Source: Bacillota bacterium (GTDB taxonomy: Bacteria > Bacillota > Clostridia > Oscillospirales > Ruminococcaceae). Taken from it: a stretch of 64,000 nt of DNA. A model generated the notes under the pieces. The model saw only the letters and a program-made list of their open reading frames with translations. It was not told where the DNA came from and did no database searches. Location: contig JAEWGD010000036.1 in assembly GCA_023388515.1 (NCBI GenBank), positions 1 to 64,000 on the forward strand. The letters are read 5' to 3'. Below are positions 9,510 to 16,816 of the stretch, piece by piece; the first letter of the stretch is position 1, and the number at the start of each line of letters is the position of its first letter. The translations under genes and the position numbers were made by a program.

Positions 9510-11657
9510 ATGGATATTAACAAAACTCTTGCACAGGAATTTAAACTTAAACAGGAGCAAATTGACAATACTGTTGCTTTATTCGATGAGGACAAGACTA
9601 TTCCTTTTATCGCTAGATATAGAAAGGAGCTTACTGGCTCGCTTGATGACCAAATTCTTCGTGAAATATATGACAGGCTAACATACATAAGAAACCTCGA
9701 AAAGAGAAAGGTTGAGATTTCCTCCTCAATAGATGAACAAGGGAAAATGACTGACGAACTTGCAAAGGCTATTGCAGTTGCTAAAACACTTGTTGAAATT
9801 GAAGATATATACCGTCCGTATAAACAGAAAAGAAAAACCAGAGCAAGCATTGCTAGGGAACGTGGACTTGAGCCACTTGCAATGATGATAATGTTGCAAA
9901 ATCATAACACAAATCCACAAAAAGAAGCTGAAAAGTTTGTTGATGAGGAAAAAGAAGTTGCTGATGTTGAAATGGCTTTGCAAGGGGCTTTGGATATTAT
10001 CGCTGAAGATATTTCTGATGATGCTGAATTAAGAAAATCACTTCGTGAAACGGTTACAAGGCATGGAATAATCATATCAAAGGCTACTAATGAAACAGCT
10101 GAAAGTGTGTACGAAAACTACTATGACTATAATGAACCTGTAAGCAAAATTGCTCAACATAGAATTCTTGCTTTGGATAGGGGCGAAAAGGAAAAATTCC
10201 TAAAGATTTCTATTACTATTCCTGATGGAATTGGAACATTATTGCTAACTGATAAATATGCTAAGAACGATAGTGAGTGTGGAAAACTTGTAAGGCTTGC
10301 TTGTGAGGATAGTTTTAAACGCCTTATTTATCCATCAATTGAAAGGGAAATTCGTTCAGAATTAACAGAACAGGCTGCTGAACAGGCTATAAAGGTTTTT
10401 GCATCAAATTTGCGTCAACTTTTAATGCAACCTCCTATCAAAAACACAGTTACGCTCGGACTTGACCCTGCATATAGGACAGGCTGTAAAATTGCTGTTG
10501 TTGACAATACTGGAAAGGTTTTGGATACAACTGTAATTTATCCTACACCTCCAATGAATAAAATCAAAGAGGCAAAGGAAAAGCTTTCACAGCTTATAGC
10601 GAAACATGGCGTTAACACAATTGCAATCGGTAATGGCACTGCATCAAGGGAGAGTGAGGCTTTTGTCGCTGAATTGATTAAAGAGATTCCACAAAAGGTT
10701 AGCTATATGGTGGTAAGTGAAGCTGGTGCGTCTGTTTATTCTGCATCAAAGCTTGCGGCTGAGGAGTTCCCACAGTATGATGTATCACTTCGTAGTGCTG
10801 TTTCAATCGCAAGAAGATTGCAAGACCCACTTGCTGAACTAGTTAAAATTGACCCAAAAGCAATTGGTGTCGGGCAGTATCAACATGATATGCCAAAAGC
10901 TAGAATGAATGAGGCTCTATCTGGGGTTGTTGAGTCATGCGTTAACACTGTTGGAGTTGATTTGAACACTGCATCACATTCACTTCTTTCTTATATTGCT
11001 GGAATTAATGCCACTGTTGCTAAAAATATTGTTGTTTATCGTGAAGAAAACGGTGAGTTTTCGGATAGAAAGCAACTTCTTAAGGTAGCTAAACTTGGGA
11101 AAAAGTCCTACGAGCAATGTGCTGGATTTTTGCGTGTTAGAAATGCAAAAAACCCTCTTGACAACACTGCTGTTCACCCTGAAAGCTACGTTGCTGCAAA
11201 GGCTCTTGTTGAAAAGTGCGGTTTCAAGCTTGCAGATATTGGTAGTGGTAAGGCTATTGATATTCAAAGCAATGCTAAATCAATCGGACTCGACAAAATT
11301 AGTGACAGCTTAGGATTAGGAATTCCAACCCTTAACGACATCATTGGTGAGCTACAAAAACCAGGACGTGACGTGCGTGATGAGCTTCCTCCACCACTCC
11401 TTAGAAGTGGCGATATAATGGAAATGAAAGACCTTACTGCTGGCATGGAACTTATTGGAACTGTAAGGAATGTTATAGATTTTGGTGCTTTTGTTGATAT
11501 TGGTGTGCATGAAGATGGGCTTGTGCATATTTCACAAATATGTGATAAATTTATAAAGCACCCACTAGAGGCTGTAAAAGTCGGCGAAGTTGTTAAAGTA
11601 AAGGTTCTTGACGTTGATTTAAACCGAAAACGCATTTCACTTACCATGAAGTTTTAA
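9510..11657 (+). CDS. tex: Tex family RNA-binding transcription accessory protein
   Basis: Tex (715 residues from the chosen start) is a conserved cytoplasmic nucleic-acid-binding protein. Visible in order are the Tex N-terminal helical region (IPFIARYRKELTGSLDDQIL), the YqgF/RNase H-like domain around residues 320-450 (LGLDPAYRTGCKIAVVDNTG, AIGNGTASRESEAFV), helix-hairpin-helix repeats (SLLSYIAGINATVAKNIVVY) and a C-terminal S1 domain (IGTVRNVIDFGAFVDIGVHE). The frame opens at 9489, but Tex proteins start near MDINKTLAQEF, so I choose the ATG at 9510; the ribosome site (GAAAGG) is then rather far upstream, at 13 bases. Its role in transcription or RNA metabolism is not defined in detail. Confidence 0.93.
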   Translation: MDINKTLAQEFKLKQEQIDNTVALFDEDKTIPFIARYRKELTGSLDDQILREIYDRLTYIRNLEKRKVEISSSIDEQGKMTDELAKAIAVAKTLVEIEDIYRPYKQKRKTRASIARERGLEPLAMMIMLQNHNTNPQKEAEKFVDEEKEVADVEMALQGALDIIAEDISDDAELRKSLRETVTRHGIIISKATNETAESVYENYYDYNEPVSKIAQHRILALDRGEKEKFLKISITIPDGIGTLLLTDKYAKNDSECGKLVRLACEDSFKRLIYPSIEREIRSELTEQAAEQAIKVFASNLRQLLMQPPIKNTVTLGLDPAYRTGCKIAVVDNTGKVLDTTVIYPTPPMNKIKEAKEKLSQLIAKHGVNTIAIGNGTASRESEAFVAELIKEIPQKVSYMVVSEAGASVYSASKLAAEEFPQYDVSLRSAVSIARRLQDPLAELVKIDPKAIGVGQYQHDMPKARMNEALSGVVESCVNTVGVDLNTASHSLLSYIAGINATVAKNIVVYREENGEFSDRKQLLKVAKLGKKSYEQCAGFLRVRNAKNPLDNTAVHPESYVAAKALVEKCGFKLADIGSGKAIDIQSNAKSIGLDKISDSLGLGIPTLNDIIGELQKPGRDVRDELPPPLLRSGDIMEMKDLTAGMELIGTVRNVIDFGAFVDIGVHEDGLVHISQICDKFIKHPLEAVKVGEVVKVKVLDVDLNRKRISLTMKF

Positions 11658-11689
11658 ACAATCCTAACTCAAACTGTTGATAAATACAA

Positions 11690-11723
11690 AAAAGCAAGAA
11701 GATTAAATTATCTTCTTGCTTTT
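11690..11723. terminator. Bidirectional terminator between tex and rpsR
   Basis: The 14-bp perfect arms (11690-11703 and 11710-11723) enclose a 6-base loop, with A and T runs on the two sides, so it serves both convergent units. Confidence 0.85.
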
Positions 11724-11746
11724 ATTTGTATATTTATAAGTAAAAC

Positions 11747-11998
11747 TTAATCACTTACAAATGGTAGTAACGCAACGTGTCTTGCCTTCTTAACAGAAAG
11801 TGTTAGCTCCCTTTGATGGTAAGCACAAGTACCAGTTACTCTTCTAGGCAAAATCTTTGATCTATCAGTCAAGCACTTTCTCAATCTTGAAACATCCTTA
11901 TAATCAATTGTTTCCGCTCTATCAATACAAAAAGAACAAACCTTTTTGCGTGGTCTTTTACCACCTGGACGGTTATTTCTTTCTCTTTCCATAGTCAC
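11747..11998 (-). CDS. rpsR: Small ribosomal subunit protein bS18
   Basis: S18 (83 residues) binds S6 on the platform of the 30S subunit. The core RLRKCLTDRSKILPRRVTGT is diagnostic. This is the cysteine-containing (zinc-capable) form: two Cys in a CxxC (VCSFCIDRAE), one in RKCLTD and one in GTCAYHQ. It is the last gene of the rpsF-ssb-rpsR operon, preceded by a clear GGAGG site. Confidence 0.97.
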   Translation of the reverse strand: MTMERERNNRPGGKRPRKKVCSFCIDRAETIDYKDVSRLRKCLTDRSKILPRRVTGTCAYHQRELTLSVKKARHVALLPFVSD

Positions 11999-12031
11999 AG
12001 CCTCCTAACGCTATTAACTTATTTAGTACAA

Positions 12032-12508
12032 TTAAAATGGGATTTCCCCATCACTTAATATTTCTTCAAAATCATTCAGATCACCAATTTGTATCGGCTC
12101 ACTAACTGTTTCAGACCTTTGAGTATTCTGTGTAGGTTGTTGTTGCCTTGGAGGTTCAAAGTTTTCACTAACATTGATACCAGAGCCACCGCCCTTTGCC
12201 TCACCAAAGCTAACGTTATCTGCCTGAACATCCATAGTATAATGCTTTACGCCATCTTTATCGGTATAATTATTATTTCTTAGACTTCCCTCTACTATAA
12301 TCATTTTCCCCTTAGAAAAATAACGAGAAACAAATTCAGCAGTACTACGCCAACAAGTTACACCTATAAAATCAGCTTGTCTTTCCTTATCTTTTACATA
12401 TGGTCTATCAACAGCAACAGTAAATCTACATAAAGCAATATTATTTGTAGTCTGTTTTAGTTCAGGGTCAGCAACAAGCCTTCCCATTAGTATTATCTTA
12501 TTAAGCAT
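12032..12508 (-). CDS. ssb: Single-stranded DNA-binding protein
   Basis: SSB (158 residues) coats single-stranded DNA in replication, recombination and repair. The OB fold is in the first ~105 residues (MLNKIILMGRLVADPELKQT, ALCRFTVAVDRPY, IIVEGSLRNNNYTDKDG). A glycine/glutamine/proline-rich linker then leads to the acidic tip DGEIPF, which recruits partner proteins. It lies between rpsF and rpsR, the standard Firmicutes order. Confidence 0.97.
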   Translation of the reverse strand: MLNKIILMGRLVADPELKQTTNNIALCRFTVAVDRPYVKDKERQADFIGVTCWRSTAEFVSRYFSKGKMIIVEGSLRNNNYTDKDGVKHYTMDVQADNVSFGEAKGGGSGINVSENFEPPRQQQPTQNTQRSETVSEPIQIGDLNDFEEILSDGEIPF

Positions 12509-12551
12509 TGAAGTATCCCCCTCTTTTTTGACTCTTCCGTAGAATTCGACA

Positions 12552-12845
12552 TTACTTAACAGTAATTAAAGAACGAAGAACGCCTTCAGTAATGTTAAAT
12601 ACTCTGTCTAATTCAGCTGGGAAATCAGGTTTTGATTCAAAGTTATAAAGAACATAGTAGCCGTCAGCTTCATCTTCAATAAGATAAGCAAGCTTACGCT
12701 TTCCCCACTCATTTACCTCTAAACTCGTGCCACCATTGCTTTCAATCATAGCTGTAAACTTTGCGATTAGAGCCTTAATAGCCTCTTCACCAAGTTTGTT
12801 ATTAAAAATAACCATAACTTCATAATTACCAGTTACTTTTGCCAT
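12552..12845 (-). CDS. rpsF: Small ribosomal subunit protein bS6
   Basis: S6 (97 residues) pairs with S18 on the 30S platform. Visible motifs are YEVMVIFNNKLGEEAI at the start and EVNEWGKRKLAYLIEDEADGYYVLYNFE in the middle. It is first in the rpsF-ssb-rpsR operon, has an AGGAGG site and is transcribed from its own promoter just downstream of galU. Confidence 0.97.
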   Translation of the reverse strand: MAKVTGNYEVMVIFNNKLGEEAIKALIAKFTAMIESNGGTSLEVNEWGKRKLAYLIEDEADGYYVLYNFESKPDFPAELDRVFNITEGVLRSLITVK

Positions 12846-12905
12846 TATTTACACCTCCTTTTGGATTTCGCCCACATTTAATATGTGAACAAGGATAACA
12901 TTATT

Positions 12906-12934
12906 ATTATATAGATATTTTTCTAAATTGTCAA
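12906..12934 (-). promoter_or_regulatory. Consensus promoter of rpsF-ssb-rpsR
   Basis: On the minus strand, TTGACA (12929-12934) and TATAAT (12906-12911) are exactly consensus with a 17-base spacer. The ~55-base leader after it has a short hairpin (CACAT/ATGTG). In other bacteria S6:S18 bind their own leader. I could not see the CCG signature of that motif, so autoregulation is only a possibility. Confidence 0.85.
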
Positions 12935-12940
12935 GCATTT

Positions 12941-13816
12941 TCAAAAAGTTTTTACCAATTCCTTTAAATAATCCTTAAATTCGATACCAAACTCCTTATT
13001 TGTTAACCCAACTTCAACAGAAGCCTGTAAAATCCCAAGCTTATCACCCATATCATATCTCTTGCCTGTGAAATCAACCCCCACCAAGCCCTCTTTTATC
13101 GCAATCTCTCGCATAGCATCCGTAAGTTGAAGCTCATTTCCAAAGCCGTATGGAGTACGCTCAAGTATCTCGAATATTTCAGGTGGCAGAACACATCTTC
13201 CCAGTATTGAAAACAGCGAAAACTCCTGTCCTATTGCAGGCTTTTCAATCATATCGCTTATCTTGTAAATATTCTCACCCATATGTGATGTTTTCATAGA
13301 GGAATATTTATGAATATCCTCGCTCGAAACCTCTTTTATTCCAACTACTCCCCTGCCATGCTTTTCATAAGCTCTGCAAAGCTGTGCAGTGCAAGGGTCG
13401 TCGCCTATAATAACATCATCACCATATAAAACAGCGAACGGTTCATTCCCAACAAAGCTTTTTGCTTGAAGTACAGCATGACCTAAACCCTTTTGCTCCT
13501 GTTGCCTTATATAGGTAATATTGGCAAGCTTTGCAATCTCAATCACTTCATTAAGCAACCCTTTTTTGCTCCCCCCCCCTGCCTCAAGCTTTGCCTCAAG
13601 TTCAGGTAATCGGTCGAAGTGATCCTCAATTATAGATTTACCTCTGCTAATAATTATAAGTATATCGGTAATTCCACTTTTAACTGCTTCCTCAACAATA
13701 TACTGTATCGCTGGTTTATCTACTATTGGAAGCATCTCCTTTGGCATAGCTTTTGTAGCTGGCAATACCCTTGTTCCAAGACCAGCTGCTGGAATTATTG
13801 CCTTTTTTATCTTCAA
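12941..13816 (-). CDS. galU: UTP-glucose-1-phosphate uridylyltransferase
   Basis: GalU (291 residues) makes UDP-glucose from UTP and glucose-1-phosphate. The nucleotidyltransferase motif AAGLGTRVLPATKAMPKEML is at residues 9-28. Further matches are VDKPAIQYIVEEAV, QKGLGHAVLQAK and FAVLYGDDVI. The start is TTG with AGGAGG 6-7 bases upstream. Unusually, a run of nine G in the coding strand (13571-13579) encodes part of a Gly-Gly-Gly stretch near residue 80 and is closely followed by a short A run; slippage there would shift the frame. It provides UDP-sugars for wall or exopolysaccharide synthesis and is separate from the ADP-glucose glycogen route. Confidence 0.95.
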   Translation of the reverse strand: MKIKKAIIPAAGLGTRVLPATKAMPKEMLPIVDKPAIQYIVEEAVKSGITDILIIISRGKSIIEDHFDRLPELEAKLEAGGGSKKGLLNEVIEIAKLANITYIRQQEQKGLGHAVLQAKSFVGNEPFAVLYGDDVIIGDDPCTAQLCRAYEKHGRGVVGIKEVSSEDIHKYSSMKTSHMGENIYKISDMIEKPAIGQEFSLFSILGRCVLPPEIFEILERTPYGFGNELQLTDAMREIAIKEGLVGVDFTGKRYDMGDKLGILQASVEVGLTNKEFGIEFKDYLKELVKTF

Positions 13817-13839
13817 CGTAAACCCTCCTAAAAAGTTAA

Positions 13840-14772
13840 TTAATATAGAAGTATAAATATCATAACCATAAAGAATAGCAGTGCAAAATACAAAACTACA
13901 TTCAATGCCATATTCATTAATCCAACTCCACCCGTTGCTTTTATCTGGATTTTTTGAGCATTAATTGAATTAGTTTTTAACTTAATTTTCTTAATTTTAC
14001 TTATTGCATACTTATAATAAAACCAATTTCCAAAAACACACATACTAATTCTAAAAGCATATGATAACAAACTACATAGCATCGAAACACCTTTAAACAT
14101 TTCACTTTCAAAGTTTATATTGCTAACAATATTCTTTGTCATCTCCATTTCGGACAAATTGAACATTAACGACGGTATTGAAATTGCAAAGCTAAAAAGT
14201 AATGCAAAAATCCAAAAAGCGTACATTTTACGGTTTGCAAAGTAAAAATCCGAGAAAAACAAGCACGACGCATTAAGCGACCACTTCTTTCCAGTTTCGC
14301 TCATGCGTTTAAATAACGGTAAATAATAATATGTGTTAGTGCCAATAAAATCAGCTAATTCCTCAATTGTTACTCCCTCTATTTCCTCTTTAGGATTAAA
14401 TCCACAAAATCTATCTCCTAAATTAAGCCCAAACATTCCAATACTTCCACCACTTGAATTCGGTTTTATCTCCTCAATCTTAACAACATCCAAGCTTAAA
14501 TCTATGCCACAATTCTCACAATATTTGCTATGAGTGCCGTTTTTATGGGCACAATTCTTGCAGATAGCCCTCTCAGCTTTCTTTTTTTCTAGCTCTTGTT
14601 CTGCTCGCCAGCTACCATTTTCCTCATGTAATCTTTCATTTATGCAAGTTCCCTTTTCTTCATAGCATTCACGATGATATGGCGTACCACATTCAGGGCA
14701 AACTACAATATCAGAGTCATTCGTAAACTTATCATCACAAACAATACATTTATTACCTCTATAATCAAACAT
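13840..14772 (-). CDS. Zinc-finger (RING-like) membrane protein with DUF2628-type region
   Basis: This 310-residue protein has two cysteine-rich modules at its N terminus: a RING/PHD-like knuckle (CIVCDDKF, VVCPECGTPYHRECYEEKG) and a zinc-ribbon (CKNCAHKN, KYCENCG). These are followed by a soluble linker and at least three hydrophobic segments in the C-terminal half, resembling DUF2628 membrane proteins. Prokaryotic RING-like fingers of this sort are known as a family, but their function here is unknown. I start at the ATG at 14772 because GGAGG sits 5 bases before it; the upstream in-frame ATG (14784) overlaps that site. It follows prfB divergently and precedes galU by about 20 bases, so the two may be cotranscribed. 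Confidence 0.75.
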   Translation of the reverse strand: MFDYRGNKCIVCDDKFTNDSDIVVCPECGTPYHRECYEEKGTCINERLHEENGSWRAEQELEKKKAERAICKNCAHKNGTHSKYCENCGIDLSLDVVKIEEIKPNSSGGSIGMFGLNLGDRFCGFNPKEEIEGVTIEELADFIGTNTYYYLPLFKRMSETGKKWSLNASCLFFSDFYFANRKMYAFWIFALLFSFAISIPSLMFNLSEMEMTKNIVSNINFESEMFKGVSMLCSLLSYAFRISMCVFGNWFYYKYAISKIKKIKLKTNSINAQKIQIKATGGVGLMNMALNVVLYFALLFFMVMIFILLY

Positions 14773-14893
14773 ATACTCCTCCATTTACTAAACATCCTAA
14801 ATCTACTTTTAACATCTAGTTCTAATTATTTTGTAAATATACACTTCTATTATACCACATTATATATTTTTTTCAACATTTATTAAAAAATAT

Positions 14894-14922
14894 TTGCAGA
14901 TACTGATTTATTGTTGTATAAT
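14894..14922 (+). promoter_or_regulatory. Promoter of prfB
   Basis: TTGCAG (14894-14899) and TATAAT (14917-14922) have a 17-base spacer and lie about 50 bases before the start codon. Confidence 0.65.
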
Positions 14923-14975
14923 AAACATATGATTTTATGTAAAAATAAATGCTTGCATTATGAAAGGGTTTGTAT

Positions 14976-16076
14976 ATGGTTTTACTCTACGACTTAAAAA
15001 ACGAACTAAATACATATAGACAACAACTCAAAGAGCTGAGGGATGTGTTGAATATTGACAAGGCTGAAAACGAATTATCTGACCTAAAGGAGCAGTCTGG
15101 TGTTGATGGATTTTGGAATGATATTGAAAATTCTCAAATTATTATGCAAAAGATAAAGGCTCTTGAAAATAAAATTGAACGCTTTGTTAAGCTTAATGAA
15201 TCCCTTGAGGACATCATTATGCTGATAGATTTATCATTAGAAGAGGGTGACGAAAGTGTTGTTGATGAAATTTTCTGTTCTTCAAATGAATTTAAAAAGA
15301 GGATTGACGCCGAAAAACTTTCAACATTACTTACTGGCGAATATGACAGCCACAACGCTATCATTTCCTTTCATGCTGGGGCTGGTGGTACAGAGGCTCA
15401 AGACTGGGCAGAAATGTTATACAGAATGTATAACCGTTGGGCAGAACGTCGCAACTTTAAAGTGAAAATTCTTGATTATTTAGACGGCGATGAGGCAGGT
15501 TTGAAAAGTGCATCTATTCTTGTTGAGGGGCTAAATGCCTATGGTTTTCTTAAATCTGAAGCAGGTGTGCATAGGCTTGTAAGAATATCCCCATTTGATT
15601 CTTCAGGGCGTCGTCACACTTCCTTTGCAGCACTTGAAGTAATGCCTGAAATTGATGATAATATTGTAATTGACATAAAGCCTGATGATTTGAAAGTGGA
15701 CACCTATCGTTCAAGTGGTGCTGGTGGACAGCACGTTAATAAAACTGAATCAGCTATAAGAATTACTCATCTTCCAACTGGAGTTGTAGTTTCATGCCAG
15801 ACACAAAGAAGTCAGCATCAAAATCGTGATTTTGCTATGAAAATGTTACGCTCAAAGCTTATTGAAATAAAGGAACGTGAACATCTTGAAAAGGTTTCGG
15901 ACATAAAGGGTGTTCAGCGTGAAATCGGGTGGGGTGCACAAATTCGCTCGTATGTTTTTATGCCTTACACCCTTGCAAAAGACCATAGAACAGGCTTTGA
16001 AAACGGAAATATTAACGCAGTTATGGATGGAGATTTAGATGGATTTATCACAGCTTATTTAAAATCCATCACTTAG
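14976..16076 (+). CDS. prfB: Peptide chain release factor 2
   Basis: RF2 (366 residues) ends translation at UGA and UAA. The codon-recognition tripeptide SPF (RISPFDSSGRRH) marks it as RF2 rather than RF1, and the GGQ motif (SSGAGGQHVNKTESA) is present for peptidyl-tRNA hydrolysis. GAAAGGG lies 8 bases before the ATG at 14976; a TTG two codons upstream is possible. The reading frame is continuous, with no in-frame UGA near codon 25, so the programmed +1 frameshift found in many prfB genes is absent here. Confidence 0.95.
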   Translation: MVLLYDLKNELNTYRQQLKELRDVLNIDKAENELSDLKEQSGVDGFWNDIENSQIIMQKIKALENKIERFVKLNESLEDIIMLIDLSLEEGDESVVDEIFCSSNEFKKRIDAEKLSTLLTGEYDSHNAIISFHAGAGGTEAQDWAEMLYRMYNRWAERRNFKVKILDYLDGDEAGLKSASILVEGLNAYGFLKSEAGVHRLVRISPFDSSGRRHTSFAALEVMPEIDDNIVIDIKPDDLKVDTYRSSGAGGQHVNKTESAIRITHLPTGVVVSCQTQRSQHQNRDFAMKMLRSKLIEIKEREHLEKVSDIKGVQREIGWGAQIRSYVFMPYTLAKDHRTGFENGNINAVMDGDLDGFITAYLKSIT

Positions 16077-16091
16077 ATTTAAAATTAATTC

Positions 16092-16133
16092 GCCTATTGT
16101 CAACCTTTATTTAAAAAGTAGTTGACAATAGGC
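16092..16133 (+). promoter_or_regulatory. BirA-like operator (inverted repeat) over the bioY promoter
   Basis: A perfect 13-bp inverted repeat (16092-16104 and 16121-16133) surrounds a 16-base gap. Its core reads ATTGTCAAC-N16-GTTGACAAT, closely resembling the Gram-positive biotin-repressor (BirA) box, roughly TTGTTAAC-N14/16-GTTAACAA as I recall it. The right arm contains the -35 of bioY. The same repeat, followed by five T, could also act as the prfB terminator, although a 16-base loop is long for that. Confidence 0.7.
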
Positions 16134-16150
16134 TTTTTATATGTTATAAT
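16122..16150 (+). promoter_or_regulatory. Promoter of bioY
   Basis: TTGACA (16122-16127) and TATAAT (16145-16150) match consensus exactly with a 17-base spacer. The -35 lies inside the operator-like repeat, so a bound repressor would block RNA polymerase. Confidence 0.8.
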
Positions 16151-16176
16151 CCTCCTATAAACATTTTAGGAGGATT
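16148..16176 (+). repeat. 10-bp inverted repeat spanning the bioY start site and ribosome site
   Basis: AATCCTCCTA (16148-16157) and TAGGAGGATT (16167-16176) are perfect reverse complements with a 9-base gap. The right arm is the bioY ribosome binding site. A transcript begun at the bioY promoter would lack most of the left arm, whereas read-through RNA from prfB would contain both arms and mask the ribosome site. Confidence 0.6.
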
Positions 16177-16181
16177 TATTT

Positions 16182-16727
16182 ATGTCAAAATCAAAGGCAC
16201 TTTCATTAACTATCCCTGCATTATTCACTGCATTAATTGCAGTTTTATCCCCAATATCAATTCCAATCCAACCAGTACCTTTCACATTTTCACTTCTTGC
16301 CATTTTCTTAACAGGTGCTTTACTTCCACCAAAACAAGCGTTCTTTTCCACTCTTACATATGTAATGCTCGGCGTTGTGGGACTTCCAGTCTTTGCTGGC
16401 TTTCGTGGTGGGTTAAGTGTAATTCTTGGGTTTACAGGTGGTTTCATCATAGCATATCCGATTATGGTGTTTGTTATCGCTCTTGCAGTCAAGTCTGGTA
16501 AAAACAAAAGTATAATCTTTGCTCCACTTGGAATGTTGATTTCATTGGTAATTTGCTACACATTAGGCTGTGCATGGTATGCGTTTGTTGCAAAATCATC
16601 CTTTTCACAGGCGTTTTCACTCTGCATTGCACCATTTATTCTGTTCGATATAATAAAGCTTTTTATTGCATCTGTTTTTTCAATTGCAATAAGAAAGGCT
16701 GTTCCACAACTTGCAACACAAAGTTAA
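16182..16727 (+). CDS. bioY: Biotin ECF transporter substrate-binding protein BioY
   Basis: BioY (181 residues) is the membrane S-component that captures biotin, alone or with an ECF module. Six hydrophobic segments are visible, as are conserved BioY stretches such as IPIQPVPFT, LTGALLPPKQA, GLPVFAGFRGG and GFTGGFIIAYP. The ribosome site AGGAGGA is 7 bases upstream. No biotin synthesis genes are adjacent, so the cell probably imports biotin here. The BirA-like operator fits biotin-dependent repression. Confidence 0.93.
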   Translation: MSKSKALSLTIPALFTALIAVLSPISIPIQPVPFTFSLLAIFLTGALLPPKQAFFSTLTYVMLGVVGLPVFAGFRGGLSVILGFTGGFIIAYPIMVFVIALAVKSGKNKSIIFAPLGMLISLVICYTLGCAWYAFVAKSSFSQAFSLCIAPFILFDIIKLFIASVFSIAIRKAVPQLATQS

Positions 16728-16766
16728 CTATAAAAATGGTTGTTTTATGGATTTATTAATAACAAC

Positions 16767-16802
16767 AAAAAGGCTTTATCTGCAAAGAGATAAAGCCTTT
16801 TT
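16767..16802. terminator. Bidirectional terminator after bioY
   Basis: The 15-bp perfect arms (16767-16781 and 16788-16802) have a 6-base loop and A/T-rich ends. It separates the convergent bioY and the diguanylate cyclase gene. Confidence 0.85.
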
Positions 16803-16816
16803 AAATCCTGTGTAAA

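Noticed and set aside
11264..11647. 127-codon minus-strand frame opposite tex
   Set aside because: It lies entirely inside the tex coding region, has Ser/Pro-rich shadow composition and no ribosome site.
12846..12905. S6:S18-type autoregulatory leader of rpsF
   Set aside because: Only a short hairpin is visible; the CCG-containing bulge expected for the motif was not found.
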